From NCBI RefSeq assembly GCF_050749885.1, contig NZ_JBOIUB010000001.1, positions 682,001 to 746,000 on the forward strand: a stretch of 64,000 nucleotides of DNA. The letters are read 5' to 3'. The number at the start of each line of letters is the position of its first letter. The stretch's first letter is position 1. The notes below the pieces were generated by a model, which saw nothing but the letters and a program-made list of their open reading frames with translations, did no database searches and was not told where the DNA came from. This DNA comes from Zooshikella sp050749885 (GTDB lineage: Bacteria > Pseudomonadota > Gammaproteobacteria > Pseudomonadales > Zooshikellaceae). The position numbers and the translations under genes are program-made. Positions 8,672-18,019 of this stretch are shown one piece after another.

Positions 8672-9268
8672 ATGTCGTTTAACACAACAAACGAAGCATT
8701 TCAGTCTGCCATGTCATTAGTGCTTGGTAATGTCTCAGATCAAAATCAGATTAATGCTTTACCCTTGCTAAAACTTCTTTTTTGCGTGTACTTGCCTGAA
8801 ACGGCAAAGTTAATCACCAATTACCAATTAAAATATAGTAATGAGCGTAATTCAGTAAGCAGTGATTTAACCTGTCAAAAGAGGGTGATTGTTCAACCCG
8901 ATAAATCAGCTTTACATCATACTTTTTATAATATTCCCCAAGAGGCTATCCGATATACAGGTATTGAAGTTCGTTGTTGTCAAAAAAGTGAGGAATTTCC
9001 TCATGGGCTTGCATTTCGTCAGCCCACATCTTCTAGTGCAATGCTTTCGGTGAAGGAAGGTATTAGTGAGCTATTACGCTTGGCACTGCATGCTAAACCG
9101 GTGTTACCTGTGATCGTTGCAGGTAAAAGTATGGCGAATGGCAAGGCAATTCGGATTTATCGATTGGAGTTATCTGCCATCCAGCATCTAAGCAAAATGG
9201 TTAATAATGGTATTCAGCAGGTTATCACTGACAAGCTGCAACGTGTTTTTCAAAAGAAAGTGGCTTAG
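8672..9268 (+). CDS. Hypothetical protein of 198 residues
   Basis: I do not recognise this protein. It is soluble, with mixed alpha/beta composition, an N-terminal helical stretch (residues about 5-50) and no signal peptide. I start it at the ATG at 8672 because GAGGG lies 9 bases upstream; the frame runs back to 8630 without support. A strong hairpin follows the stop. The conserved-looking segment LPVIVAGKSMANGKAIRIYRL near residue 150 could be useful for searching. Confidence 0.65.
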   Translation: MSFNTTNEAFQSAMSLVLGNVSDQNQINALPLLKLLFCVYLPETAKLITNYQLKYSNERNSVSSDLTCQKRVIVQPDKSALHHTFYNIPQEAIRYTGIEVRCCQKSEEFPHGLAFRQPTSSSAMLSVKEGISELLRLALHAKPVLPVIVAGKSMANGKAIRIYRLELSAIQHLSKMVNNGIQQVITDKLQRVFQKKVA

Positions 9269-9282
9269 ATTTTAAAAACACT

Positions 9283-9315
9283 AAACTCGTTGTAAGTGTT
9301 CTTTACAACGAGTTT
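9283..9315. terminator. Bidirectional hairpin between convergent genes
   Basis: AAACTCGTTGTAA (9283-9295) and TTACAACGAGTTT (9303-9315) form a perfect 13-bp stem with a 7-base loop. The minus-strand side is followed by a T-rich stretch. It separates the convergent genes ending at 9268 and 9348. Confidence 0.8.
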
Positions 9316-9347
9316 GTATGTATTCTTGGTGGAATATTTTATCAGTG

Positions 9348-9950
9348 CTATTTGTCTTCTGAAATACTGATGCCTAAGTGGCTGATTTCATCATTACGAG
9401 CCAGGTTTTTAATCTCTTTTATTAAAGAGGGTGTCACTTTAACCTTGCTAAGGGAGCCCAATAACTCATCATAAAAATCAAGCTGTTGTAGATACAATGG
9501 ATGTTGCTCTATGTATTGTTGTAGCTCTGTACCTTTAAGCTCAGGGACCTCACTGTATTTTAAAAACTGTCCAATGGTTTTTAATGCGAGTTGAGCAATA
9601 CCATCGACCTCTTCTGAGTTGGGTGATAAGGCACAGTTCATCGCCATACTTAAACTCAGCATGGCATCAGTGGCTGGGTGTACCCCATACATATCAAATG
9701 CTTCTCGGTCTGGAATGTGCTGCTCTATTTGCGGTAGCCACTTTTCCAAGGCCACTTGATTTTGTTGGCCTGAAGCAAAGTCCCAGAGTAGATTTAAAGC
9801 TTGTCTAAAAAGCTGTATATCACCAAATTGTGTTAACTCCAAAAATAGCTGATAGTTTGGTGTGCTTCGGGTAATGATGGCCGCAGCAAAACATATTTGC
9901 TGAGGAGGAGTTAATGTATCTAGCGTGGAAAGAAATGAAGGGGTTTTCAT
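9348..9950 (-). CDS. YjaG/DUF416-family protein
   Basis: The 200-residue helical protein matches the DUF416 (YjaG) family. It has an N-terminal block ICFAAAIITRSTPNYQLFLELTQFGD, the centre AFDMYGVHPATDAMLSLSMA and the C-terminal NDEISHLGIS. Family members are about 195 residues, so it is full length. No biochemical role is established. It is monocistronic here, flanked by a hairpin downstream and the efpL block upstream. Confidence 0.85.
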   Translation of the reverse strand: MKTPSFLSTLDTLTPPQQICFAAAIITRSTPNYQLFLELTQFGDIQLFRQALNLLWDFASGQQNQVALEKWLPQIEQHIPDREAFDMYGVHPATDAMLSLSMAMNCALSPNSEEVDGIAQLALKTIGQFLKYSEVPELKGTELQQYIEQHPLYLQQLDFYDELLGSLSKVKVTPSLIKEIKNLARNDEISHLGISISEDK

Positions 9951-10017
9951 AGCTTTTAATAAACGAATAACGCTCTCACAATTATAGTTATGACTGTTTT
10001 ATACCTTACTCTTTAGT

Positions 10018-10584
10018 TTATGCGCGAGACATAAACTTTCCAGTATTGGTATTTACTTTGACTTTTTCACCTGGGGTTATGTATTCGGGCACCTGTATTT
10101 CTAATCCTGTCGATAGTGTGGCTGGCTTGGTTCGACCTGTCGCTGTTGCACCTTTGATGCCTGGGCTGGTATCCGTAATCGTTAGCGTAACGGCTGCAGG
10201 TAGTTCAAGCGCAATTGCCTGATTATTGACTAATAAGACAGTGATATCCTGATTTTCTTCTGGTAAGTAATATACCTGATCTCCAATCGTATCCGCTGTC
10301 AGGCTATATTGTTCATAGGTTTCAGTATCCATAAAGGTTAGCAGGTTATCTTCGCGAAACAGTAAAGTGCACTGACGACGCTGGAAATCGGCATCTTCAA
10401 GCCAGTCATCACCTGTGTATGTTTTTTCCAGTTTTTGTTGGGATGGGATCAGGGTAAACCGGACTTTGTAGAGTGTTTGAGCTCCTCGAGATGAAGGTGA
10501 TTTCACCTCAATATCTCGAACCAAGCCTAGTGAATTGCCTATGTTTACCACAAGGCCTTTAGCTAAATCACTTGCTTTTGGCAT
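10018..10584 (-). CDS. efpL: Elongation factor P-like protein
   Basis: EfpL (YeiP) is an EF-P paralogue that relieves ribosome stalling at polyproline and some other motifs. The 188-residue protein has the three-domain EF-P layout. The first-domain loop reads KSPSSRGAQTLYKVRF, where EF-P would have a modified lysine; an arginine at this tip is the mark of EfpL. The last domain has PGIKGATATGRTKPATLSTGL and IQVPEYITPGEKV. I start at the ATG at 10584 (GGAG 10 bases upstream), as in E. coli YeiP, rather than at an upstream in-frame codon at 10638. Confidence 0.9.
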   Translation of the reverse strand: MPKASDLAKGLVVNIGNSLGLVRDIEVKSPSSRGAQTLYKVRFTLIPSQQKLEKTYTGDDWLEDADFQRRQCTLLFREDNLLTFMDTETYEQYSLTADTIGDQVYYLPEENQDITVLLVNNQAIALELPAAVTLTITDTSPGIKGATATGRTKPATLSTGLEIQVPEYITPGEKVKVNTNTGKFMSRA

Positions 10585-10600
10585 AGGGGAAAGTCTCCGA

Positions 10601-10936
10601 TTATTGTAAAAACGTCTGCCGAGACGACTTAAGGTCATCGGGGGTGTCTAAATGAATATGCTGAATTCTATGACCAACAAGTTGCACTGTACCCTTATAT
10701 CGGCACTCACCCGTTTGCGTAAACTCAAAGCGATAGTATCTGAGTAAAGTGATTGAGCCTTGTTGATTGCGGGTGAGTCGTGTTTTGATATTGGCGACAG
10801 TGTCATCCAACAGTTGTAGTTTTAAATCATTGCATGCACGTTTACCTGCTGCTCGGGCAATATCTTTGCATCTTATACCATCAAGCCAAAGCCAGGTAAT
10901 AGCGATGCATGTACATATAAAGAATCCTTCAACCAT
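10601..10936 (-). CDS. DUF3301 small membrane-anchored protein
   Basis: The 111-residue protein has one N-terminal helix (GFFICTCIAITWLWLDG) and then the DUF3301 core RARAAGKRACNDLKLQLLDDT-like segment (residues about 26-45), followed by the RYYRFEFTQTGECRYKGTVQLVG beta region. I start at the ATG at 10936, which puts the helix at the N terminus as in the family; the frame is open to 11011. It lies 16 bases upstream of efpL, so the two are probably one operon. Function is unknown. Confidence 0.8.
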   Translation of the reverse strand: MVEGFFICTCIAITWLWLDGIRCKDIARAAGKRACNDLKLQLLDDTVANIKTRLTRNQQGSITLLRYYRFEFTQTGECRYKGTVQLVGHRIQHIHLDTPDDLKSSRQTFLQ

Positions 10937-11148
10937 AGTCTTAATTGTACTGAGTGAATAGAAAAGAAGAGTATAACGTAACTTGGGCGGAGGCATGTTA
11001 TGTTGAAACACAGAAATTGTATATTAGCAGGCTGTCACAAGAGGTAACGACAAGCTGTCTGTACGTGGTAGCAAAACAGGAAGTGGTATTTGACAGCGTT
11101 GGCTAAAACAAGTGAGACTGATAATAAAAAAGCCAGAGGACATGCGTA

Positions 11149-11856
11149 ATGATAAAGTTATATCGCTTTGGACCCGGCTTGGGACTGCCCGAGTTAAGTC
11201 CATTCTGTATGAAAGTAGAAACATTCATGCGCATGTTTGATATACAGCATAAGTCTCAATTTATTCGTAATCCTCAAGCAGGGCCAAATGGAAAACTTCC
11301 CTTTATTAAAGCTGAGGATCTATTAATAGCAGACTCTTACTTGATTATTGATTACTTGGTAGAACGATTTTTCCTGGATATAAAGCAGGGGTTGTCTATC
11401 AAAGCATTAGCACATGGATACATGATGTGTCGGATGTTGGAAGAGCACTATTACTGGATATTAATGTACAGTCGTTGGGTTGATAAAACGAACTGGCCAG
11501 TGATTAAAGGCTTATTAATGGAAAATATGCCGCCAGGTGTTGGAAACTTTATTTCGCTTATGACTCGAGGGCATGTGAAACGCCAGTTACTTGCTCAAGG
11601 GCTAGGTCGTCATAAGCCTGATGTGATTTATCAGCTGGGTTGTCGAGACTTAACAACCGTGGCTGATTTATTGACTGGGTCGTCATTTGTATTAGGTGAG
11701 GAGCCGACTGTCTATGATGCTGTTGCCCATGCTTTTCTAGTAGGAACATTGTGCACTAAATTTCCTTCTCCTCTGCAGCAACATGCTCAGTCATTACCTG
11801 TGCTTGTTGAGTACTGTGAGCGAATGAATCAACGCTACTATCCTGATGGGGACTAG
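11149..11856 (+). CDS. Glutathione S-transferase family protein (Fax/metaxin-like)
   Basis: The 235-residue protein has a thioredoxin-fold N domain starting LYRFGPGLGLPELSPFCMKVETFMRM, where SPFC replaces the classical catalytic site. It continues with GPNGKLPFI and DSYLIIDYL (the glutathione-contacting region), then a helical C domain. This arrangement is seen in the failed-axon-connections/metaxin branch of GST-like proteins. Substrate is unknown. It lies divergent from the DUF3301/efpL operon. Confidence 0.8.
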   Translation: MIKLYRFGPGLGLPELSPFCMKVETFMRMFDIQHKSQFIRNPQAGPNGKLPFIKAEDLLIADSYLIIDYLVERFFLDIKQGLSIKALAHGYMMCRMLEEHYYWILMYSRWVDKTNWPVIKGLLMENMPPGVGNFISLMTRGHVKRQLLAQGLGRHKPDVIYQLGCRDLTTVADLLTGSSFVLGEEPTVYDAVAHAFLVGTLCTKFPSPLQQHAQSLPVLVEYCERMNQRYYPDGD

Positions 11857-12193
11857 CGCTTTAGGACGAAAATAGTAGATTGTTGAGCAATGTGTTATGG
11901 GAGGTTAGCCGTATTATAAATAGCGGTATAGTGAGTAGGCTCAGCAATAAATGGGGTAAAATAGCCACTGCTGAGCGAATCACTTGCATTGAGTGTCGTA
12001 TACTGATTATGCTAGTGCTTTTAGAGATCACTTTAAGAACAACGGCTAATAGCGTATTTTTTTATGTGGTTTTATAAATCACTTTCGTCCTTTTTCTGTT
12101 TTATTAGCTACACTGGATAGTAGTGAATTTGGCATATTTAAATGCCAGTCAATAAAAACAATACACAACACTTGAAAACGGGATTCATCAGTT
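11857..12193. other. Intergenic region
   Basis: No gene or clear structure is seen. A 65-codon open frame at 11880-12077 has a TTG start, no ribosome-binding site and no recognisable content, so I leave it out. Confidence 0.4.
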
Positions 12194-13264
12194 GTGAAAC
12201 GAAGAGTCTTTCTTGAAGGGGTGTTAACAGGCTCAACCGTAACCGTATCGTGTGCGTTTATGTGGGGACAGTTAGCGAAGCAGGTAAAGCATCAAGCTGT
12301 ATTACCTGGTGAGCAGCCTATTGTTCTAACCGACCTGGAAGATATCCCGCAAACAATTATTGAGACCGTAGCCACTCAACCCACAATGACTAAAGATGCC
12401 TTGGTGGTGCCTGGGGGGAAAAGTCACGAGTATTTTGCTATTGATACGCTGACTACAGGTGAGTTTACACAACCAGAGCAGTTATCTTATGTGCAGCCTC
12501 AACAGCTGAACTTTCTGGATACCCAAGAAGCTTTATCCATTAATGTGGCTCAAAGTTACCAAGCTAAAATTGATAATTTTGATACTTATCACGAAGGCGA
12601 TGTTGTGCTTTCCGAGCAAAGGTATGAGCTTTTAAAATCAACACTGGCCAGCCTTACTGAAGCTCAACGTATTGTTGGGCATGGTAATTTTAATATTATT
12701 AATTTGGATACAATGCTAAAAACCTATGCACAGTATTCAAAGCGTGGTGAATTTCCAAAGGAACAGCTTGAGTTTATCGATGAACTTTTTTCTGCAGAAG
12801 CAAAAGAGTATGGTTTTTTTGGTGAAAAAATAATTACTCAACTTTCTGCCGCTGTTCCTGAAAAAGACATCAGTAAAATCCCTGGCACGGGGCATTTTCT
12901 GTTTCATGGCGAAGCACAAAAGTTGTATAAAAAGGTGCATTCTGAGGTGGGGGATTCACTTATTCTTACTTCAGGTATTCGTGGTGTAATGAAACAGCTG
13001 CATTTATTTATGGCGAAGGCTGTTCACTCCAAAGGGAATTTGTCTCAAGCCTCGCGATCATTGGCCCCTCCTGGACACTCTTACCATGCTATTGGTGATT
13101 TTGATGTTGGCTGCAAAGGTCTAGGTAAGCGAAACTTTACCAAGGATTTTGCGGAAACAGATGTTTTTAAAAAATTGCAAGATCTGGGTTATGTCAATAT
13201 TCGCTATACACTGGATAACCACTTTGGCGTTCGTTATGAGCCCTGGCATATAAAAGTGGTTTAA
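12194..13264 (+). CDS. Exported M15-family (VanY-like) D-Ala-D-Ala carboxypeptidase-like protein
   Basis: The 356-residue protein begins with a twin-arginine-like export signal (MKRRVFLEGVLTG, hydrophobic core to about residue 24). Its last third is an M15B peptidase domain. It has a GIRG substrate loop, the zinc motif HSYHAIGDFDVG (histidine and aspartate ligands) and the final EPWHIKV (histidine ligand). Such enzymes trim peptidoglycan stem peptides in the periplasm. The long middle region (residues 40-200) is not recognised. The start is a GTG at 12194 with a weak ribosome-binding site. Confidence 0.8.
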   Translation: MKRRVFLEGVLTGSTVTVSCAFMWGQLAKQVKHQAVLPGEQPIVLTDLEDIPQTIIETVATQPTMTKDALVVPGGKSHEYFAIDTLTTGEFTQPEQLSYVQPQQLNFLDTQEALSINVAQSYQAKIDNFDTYHEGDVVLSEQRYELLKSTLASLTEAQRIVGHGNFNIINLDTMLKTYAQYSKRGEFPKEQLEFIDELFSAEAKEYGFFGEKIITQLSAAVPEKDISKIPGTGHFLFHGEAQKLYKKVHSEVGDSLILTSGIRGVMKQLHLFMAKAVHSKGNLSQASRSLAPPGHSYHAIGDFDVGCKGLGKRNFTKDFAETDVFKKLQDLGYVNIRYTLDNHFGVRYEPWHIKVV

Positions 13265-13295
13265 TTATTCTTTGAACATTTAGCGTACTAAAACG

Positions 13296-14105
13296 CTATG
13301 GAAGGTCTTTTTCTGTAAAAGGCAGAGGAGGGCGAGGATATTGAGGTGCCAATTGAGATAGCGCTTGATGAAGGATGCTTATAATTAGCCAGTCTCGAAA
13401 CCAGGGGTGATTCGCAGGAACGATATACCAGGGGCTCGTGAGGCAATGGGTGAGCATAATAATGTGCTGACAGCCTTGGATTGATAGGTTCCAGTTTTTT
13501 TGAATAACTTGGTCATGCTGATCTAGCATCCAATGTTTCTCTGGGTCTTGTAAGCGTTGAATCAAGCGTCGTCGATGTTCTTGTTTACTGATATGCAAAT
13601 AAAACTTGATAACCAAGGTGTGATTGTCACTAAGCAGTTGTTCAAAGTTATTGATATGTCGGGACTGTCTGAGTAATCGAGCATTGTCTGGTGACTGTGT
13701 TGTTATTTCCAGTTCATGAATAATATCGTCATAGTAACTGCGACTAAATACGGCAATATGACCTAAAGCAGGTACCCGCTGATGAAATCGATATAAAAAA
13801 TCATGTGCTCTGCTTAACACGGTGCTTTGAAAGTCATGAACCGCAAGACCCTGGGGGTTGAGTCCATAAAAGACATGTTTAATGGAGTGAGCCTTCCCTG
13901 CAGAATCCAGCCCTTGAAATAACAGTAACAGCGAGGCCTTTTTTTCAGCAAGCATACATTGTTGTAAAGCACTCAACTCATGATGTAACTGCTCAGTTTC
14001 TTTTTTGAGCAGAGTTTTATCGGCATTGAATGTGTAATTTGGATCATATGCCTTTAAGTCAAGATCACCTTGAGCAGGAGGGTTGAAGTAGGCAATATCC
14101 AACAT
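13296..14105 (-). CDS. Polyphosphate kinase 2 family protein
   Basis: PPK2 enzymes transfer phosphate between polyphosphate and nucleotides. The 269-residue protein has the Walker A region as FQGLDSAGKAHSIKHV (family consensus GxDxAGKxGxIK), a Walker B region AVFSRSYYDDIIHELE, and the lid-like arginine-rich stretch EHRRRLIQRLQDPEKHWM. The glycine after the Walker lysine is alanine, a change from the common form that may affect activity. I start at the ATG at 14105; an in-frame GTG lies 12 bases upstream. Confidence 0.8.
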   Translation of the reverse strand: MLDIAYFNPPAQGDLDLKAYDPNYTFNADKTLLKKETEQLHHELSALQQCMLAEKKASLLLLFQGLDSAGKAHSIKHVFYGLNPQGLAVHDFQSTVLSRAHDFLYRFHQRVPALGHIAVFSRSYYDDIIHELEITTQSPDNARLLRQSRHINNFEQLLSDNHTLVIKFYLHISKQEHRRRLIQRLQDPEKHWMLDQHDQVIQKNWNLSIQGCQHIIMLTHCLTSPWYIVPANHPWFRDWLIISILHQALSQLAPQYPRPPLPFTEKDLP

Positions 14106-14401
14106 AAAGTTTCTCACTTACACCATACTCTACTCACGCAAATCATTTTGATGTGGGCTTTCCTTCGCGCCTACCCTTAAGGGCCAGCCAAGTTTTTGGT
14201 GATACATATATGCTCCTTCCTCATCATTAAAGTGACCCATTGAGGAGCATGTCTTCACTTGACTGGTGACTGCACTCAAATCGCCTGTTCCTGACCAATA
14301 ATGGTTAGACTCTTTGATAAATTTAGTTTAACCATTCAAGCCCGCAAGCACGTAACTGGAATAATTGGATGTAAGTGAGTGTTTACTGTTAAATAAAGGT
14401 A

Positions 14402-14857
14402 CTAATTTCTTGAAGCTAGGTATTGCTCATAATCAGGAATACTACGTGCGTAACTTTCTTCTATGAGTGGTGAGCTGATTAAGAAGTCTGCAGATGTTAA
14501 GTTACAGGCGATAGGGATATTCCATACAGCTGCAATGCGTAACAATGCTTTGACATCTGGATCGTGAGGCATTGGCTCAAAGGGGTCCCAGAAAAAAATC
14601 AAAACGTCAATTTCGCCCGTAGTGATTTTAGCGCCAATTTGCTGGTCTCCACCCAGAGGACCACTAATCAGTTTATGAACGGATAAATTGAGTTCTGACT
14701 CTATAAGTGCACCTGTTGTGCCAGTAGCAAATAATGTATGTCGACTCAGTTGTTGCAGGTTTTTGCTTACCCAATCAATAAGCTCTTGTTTTTTATTATC
14801 ATGAGCAACTAAAGCTATCTTTTTTATTTGATCCATTTCGGCGTTTTTATACTGCAT
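14402..14857 (-). CDS. mgsA: Methylglyoxal synthase
   Basis: MgsA converts dihydroxyacetone phosphate to methylglyoxal and phosphate, a bypass that relieves sugar-phosphate stress. The 151-residue protein matches E. coli MgsA over its whole length: IALVAHDNKK, LFATGTTG, ISGPLGGDQQIGA, DVLIFFWDPFEPMPHDPDVKALLR with the catalytic aspartates, and IPDYEQYL. I start at the ATG at 14857 (AGGT 7 bases upstream), which gives the family length; the frame extends further to 14998. Confidence 0.93.
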   Translation of the reverse strand: MQYKNAEMDQIKKIALVAHDNKKQELIDWVSKNLQQLSRHTLFATGTTGALIESELNLSVHKLISGPLGGDQQIGAKITTGEIDVLIFFWDPFEPMPHDPDVKALLRIAAVWNIPIACNLTSADFLISSPLIEESYARSIPDYEQYLASRN

Positions 14858-15065
14858 AACACACCTACCTAAACCATTAGTGGAGTAAATTAGACTTGCA
14901 TAAAAAAGGATATACACCTGGCTAAGGGTATTTCCTTTTTCGAGATGGCGATGCCTATTGTTTATATCGGTAATGGAACAGGCTTTCAACCAAGACACTT
15001 AAGTCTAAACCCAAAATCATCTCACTAGTTAAGTCTAACTGCTATGACTTAACTCCTTATTATGG

Positions 15066-16043
15066 CTAACAATCCACAATATGAGAGTTTAATGGACGAT
15101 TCCCCTTATCTGCATAAAGTGAGGGTAACCAATAGCTGATGCCATAACCTAATATAACGCCCCGAAGACCTTGTGCTAATAAGAATAACCACTCATCAGT
15201 CATGAACTTTTTAATGAGTATTCCGCTAGTGACCCAATAGGTAAGGCCAATACCTAGTCCCAGGAGAATATGAGGATATCCGATGATGAGTGCTGTTCTG
15301 GGCTTTGCCAACATTAACCTGTGATAGCCCAAAATAAGCCCTGCAAGCAGACAGCTGTCTCGAATTAAGCTTTTTAAGGACCATGGACTATGAATAATGT
15401 CGGTAAAGGTTTGGTGATAAAGCGTCATTGTGCCAGAAGCAAGGAGCGGAGGGTTTATCAAACGGTAACTAATGGCAATGACAAGTAAAAAGGCTATAGG
15501 TATAAGCAGTATGAAACAGCGATGATGTAAGGTATTGCAGTGGAACAGCGTTTTCAGTCGAGGAAGAAAACCAAGGCATATTAGGCCTAGAAAAATACCG
15601 GCTATGGTTTGGGAGGGAAAGTGAACGCCCAGAGTAATACGCGAAATCGCGGTTAATAGCACGATAACAACAGCGAGTAGCCAAAATAGCCCATGTCGTA
15701 TCCATAGTGCTAATCCGAACCAAAATACAGTTGCACTCAGGGCATGCCCTGAAGGCATTCCAAAAGCGGTATCAGGCAAATTGAGCAGAAGATCCGGGTA
15801 AAGCCAATAAGGCCGTGGAGCCGCAATGAGCAGTTTAAGTAAGCTATTAAGGGCACTACTACAGAGTAAGAGTAATAATAAAGGTAATGCCTGCTGGCGA
15901 TGATTTCGCCAAATTAAAAGTACAAGGATTAAGACATAAGCTTCACCATAACCAAGCACTGAGAGCCAGCTTAGTCCACTCACCATCATGGCAGGCAGAG
16001 ATTGAAAAAAGTCAATAATCGATAGGTCTAGGGATAAGATCAT
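15066..16043 (-). CDS. PAP2-family membrane phosphatase
   Basis: The 325-residue protein has about nine hydrophobic segments. It carries the three PAP2 motifs: KLLIAAPRP, PSGHALSAT and SRITLGVHFPSQ. In the third motif the position usually filled by aspartate after SR..H is glutamine (HFPSQ). It probably dephosphorylates a lipid phosphate at the outer face of the inner membrane, for instance undecaprenyl diphosphate or phosphatidate. The extra C-terminal helices beyond the PAP2 core are of unknown role. Confidence 0.8.
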   Translation of the reverse strand: MILSLDLSIIDFFQSLPAMMVSGLSWLSVLGYGEAYVLILVLLIWRNHRQQALPLLLLLLCSSALNSLLKLLIAAPRPYWLYPDLLLNLPDTAFGMPSGHALSATVFWFGLALWIRHGLFWLLAVVIVLLTAISRITLGVHFPSQTIAGIFLGLICLGFLPRLKTLFHCNTLHHRCFILLIPIAFLLVIAISYRLINPPLLASGTMTLYHQTFTDIIHSPWSLKSLIRDSCLLAGLILGYHRLMLAKPRTALIIGYPHILLGLGIGLTYWVTSGILIKKFMTDEWLFLLAQGLRGVILGYGISYWLPSLYADKGNRPLNSHIVDC

Positions 16044-16096
16044 TACAACTCCACTCGCATTGGTAATATGAAATAAGCGGCTTCACTTTGGCTGGA

Positions 16097-16654
16097 TTAG
16101 TTTTTCCACTTAATATTGCAACCAATACTTGGTGTTTGTTCTGGGCTAATGGGGTTATTGCTTAGTAATGCATCCATAGCAGATCGGAGGTCTTGACCTG
16201 TGACTGGAGTCGTATTCCCAGGACGAGCTCCATCAAATTGACCTCGATATACACAGCATAAATTACGGTCAAACAAAAAAAAGTCTGGGGTACATTCGGC
16301 GTGGTACGCCCGGGCAACGTGTTGACTTTCGTCGTGTAAATAAGGAAAAGGAAATTGTTTTTCTTTAGCCAGTTGCTGCATTTTTTCAGGGCTATCATCT
16401 GGATGCGTTATGGCATCATTTGAACAAATAGCCACAATGCCAATCTCTTGATCAAGATAGTCATGTCCTAAAGCTGTGAGCCCCTCTAAAATATGTTTGA
16501 CATAAGGGCAATGGTTACAAATAAACATAACCAACAGTCCTGCATCTTTTTTGACTTGATTTAAAGATAGGGGTTGTTGATTAATTGTATTAATAAGGTT
16601 GAAATCAGGGGCTTTTGTGCCGAGTGGTAACATTGAAGAGGGAGTTAGAGCCAT
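16097..16654 (-). CDS. Thioredoxin-fold (AhpC/TSA-like) protein
   Basis: The 185-residue cytoplasmic protein has the redox motif CNHCPYVKH (about residues 47-55), followed by IGIVAICSND and PDFFLFD. It matches the widespread thioredoxin-family group with a CxxCPY site, which is close to peroxiredoxins. I start at the ATG at 16654 with AAGGA 7 bases upstream; the open frame continues to 16711. Its partner is unknown. Confidence 0.85.
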   Translation of the reverse strand: MALTPSSMLPLGTKAPDFNLINTINQQPLSLNQVKKDAGLLVMFICNHCPYVKHILEGLTALGHDYLDQEIGIVAICSNDAITHPDDSPEKMQQLAKEKQFPFPYLHDESQHVARAYHAECTPDFFLFDRNLCCVYRGQFDGARPGNTTPVTGQDLRSAMDALLSNNPISPEQTPSIGCNIKWKN

Positions 16655-16806
16655 AGAAAGTCCTTTCTTTTGCGAGAAAATAAATCCTACCGCAACTGAA
16701 TTATACTGCAAGCGTATAGGTATTATGCTAAATTAATAGCGGTTATAACATTATATCCTTCACTGAGGGTATTAATACATCATATACAAAGATGCTGATT
16801 TAAAAT

Positions 16807-17052
16807 ATGCCATTGTATCGAATTAGTTTTATGGCTGCGGGCCTAAAAACATACGAAGTTCTTGAGTTACCCTATCAAATAAAACGCGATAATGCGGATA
16901 ATCTGTGTATTATCAACAACCGACATATTATTGGTGATGAGACATTATTAGAGCGTTTAGTTCAGGAACGTCTACAGATAACACATCAGGTGTGTATTCT
17001 TGAAGCAACGATGCTTTGTGATGAAACAGATAGCCGCTCTCAGTTTGAGTAA
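16807..17052 (+). CDS. Small hypothetical protein
   Basis: The 81-residue protein is soluble and acidic near its C terminus, and I do not recognise it. It lies between two minus-strand genes and ends just before a terminator-like hairpin (17091-17108). No ribosome-binding site is clear. Codon use looks like that of its neighbours, which supports a real gene. Confidence 0.5.
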   Translation: MPLYRISFMAAGLKTYEVLELPYQIKRDNADNLCIINNRHIIGDETLLERLVQERLQITHQVCILEATMLCDETDSRSQFE

Positions 17053-17090
17053 AGGATTTAGTTATAGACTTAACTTATCGTGATAAGAAT

Positions 17091-17108
17091 GGACCTGTAA
17101 ACAGGTCC
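17091..17108. terminator. Hairpin between convergent genes
   Basis: GGACCTGT and ACAGGTCC form a perfect stem with a very short loop, and a T run (17116-17121) follows at a distance. It separates the genes ending at 17052 and 17115. Confidence 0.5.
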
Positions 17109-17114
17109 TGATGG

Positions 17115-17873
17115 CTATTTTTTCTGTATTGTTTTATTGAAAAAAGCACTAAAGGCCGTATGTGCTTCAGGGCTTTTTAGCCGCTCAACAAATAACGCTC
17201 CTTCTTGTTGCATAACATCTTGTACTGTCGATTTTATATGCTGCTTCATTAATTTTTTGGTAAGTAGGACGGCTTGGGTAGGTTGTTCGCCAAGTTGATG
17301 TGCTGTTTGTTTGGCAATTCCCAGTGTTTGTGCTGGGTCATCAATAATTTGATTGACCAATCCTGCTTCTTTGGCTTTGTGGCAGTCAAAAGGTTGGCCT
17401 AGCATTAATATTTCTGCCGCTATCCTATGACCTGCCAGGTTAGGTAATAAAAAGCTTGCAGCTGCTTCTGGACATAAACCTAAATTAACAAAAGGTAATT
17501 GAAAAATAGCATTTTGTCCGACATAAACGAAGTCGCAGTGGAGCAAAAGTGTTGTGCCGATACCCACTGCATTACCATTTACCGCGGCAATCAAAGGTTT
17601 TTTTAAATTAACGAGAGCTTGTAAAAACTGAAAAACTGGGCTGTCACTTCCTTGAGGTGGATTGAGCATAAAATCTTTAATGTCATTGCCGCTGGTAAAG
17701 CATTCTGTATTTCCGGTGAGCAAAAGGGTTTTAATCGATTCATCTTCGTCAGCAGCCAGTATTGCCTGAGTGAGTTGGGTGTACATTGAGTGGGTTAGCG
17801 CGTTTTTTTTCTCAGGCCGGTTAATTTGTAGAATGAGGCATCCACTTTCTTGCTCTATTAGAACATCACTCAC
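17115..17873 (-). CDS. Enoyl-CoA hydratase/isomerase family; isomerase-like
   Basis: The 252-residue crotonase-fold protein has the oxyanion-hole segments FTSGNDIKDF and NGNAVGIGTTLLLHCD. The two hydratase glutamates are replaced: threonine in the GIGTT segment and phenylalanine in LPFVNLG. A glutamate stands instead in GLCPEAAAS, the catalytic position of peroxisomal-type delta3,delta2-enoyl-CoA isomerases. I therefore expect an isomerase acting on unsaturated fatty acyl-CoA rather than a hydratase. The gene is apparently monocistronic. Confidence 0.85.
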   Translation of the reverse strand: MSDVLIEQESGCLILQINRPEKKNALTHSMYTQLTQAILAADEDESIKTLLLTGNTECFTSGNDIKDFMLNPPQGSDSPVFQFLQALVNLKKPLIAAVNGNAVGIGTTLLLHCDFVYVGQNAIFQLPFVNLGLCPEAAASFLLPNLAGHRIAAEILMLGQPFDCHKAKEAGLVNQIIDDPAQTLGIAKQTAHQLGEQPTQAVLLTKKLMKQHIKSTVQDVMQQEGALFVERLKSPEAHTAFSAFFNKTIQKK

Positions 17874-18019
17874 GGGTTAACTCCTTGGCGGTAGGTACAC
17901 ATGTGTTTTATAACCCTTGTTGAGGGGCATATTATAGGTTTTAGTACCCTTCTTGGGGGTTGTTATTGGGTGGACTAGCGGAGAATAAATTTAATTAAAA
18001 CGGTTGTTTGAAATCAAGC

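Noticed and set aside
11880..12077. 65-codon frame after the GST-like gene
   Set aside because: TTG start without a ribosome-binding site, and no similarity to anything I know.
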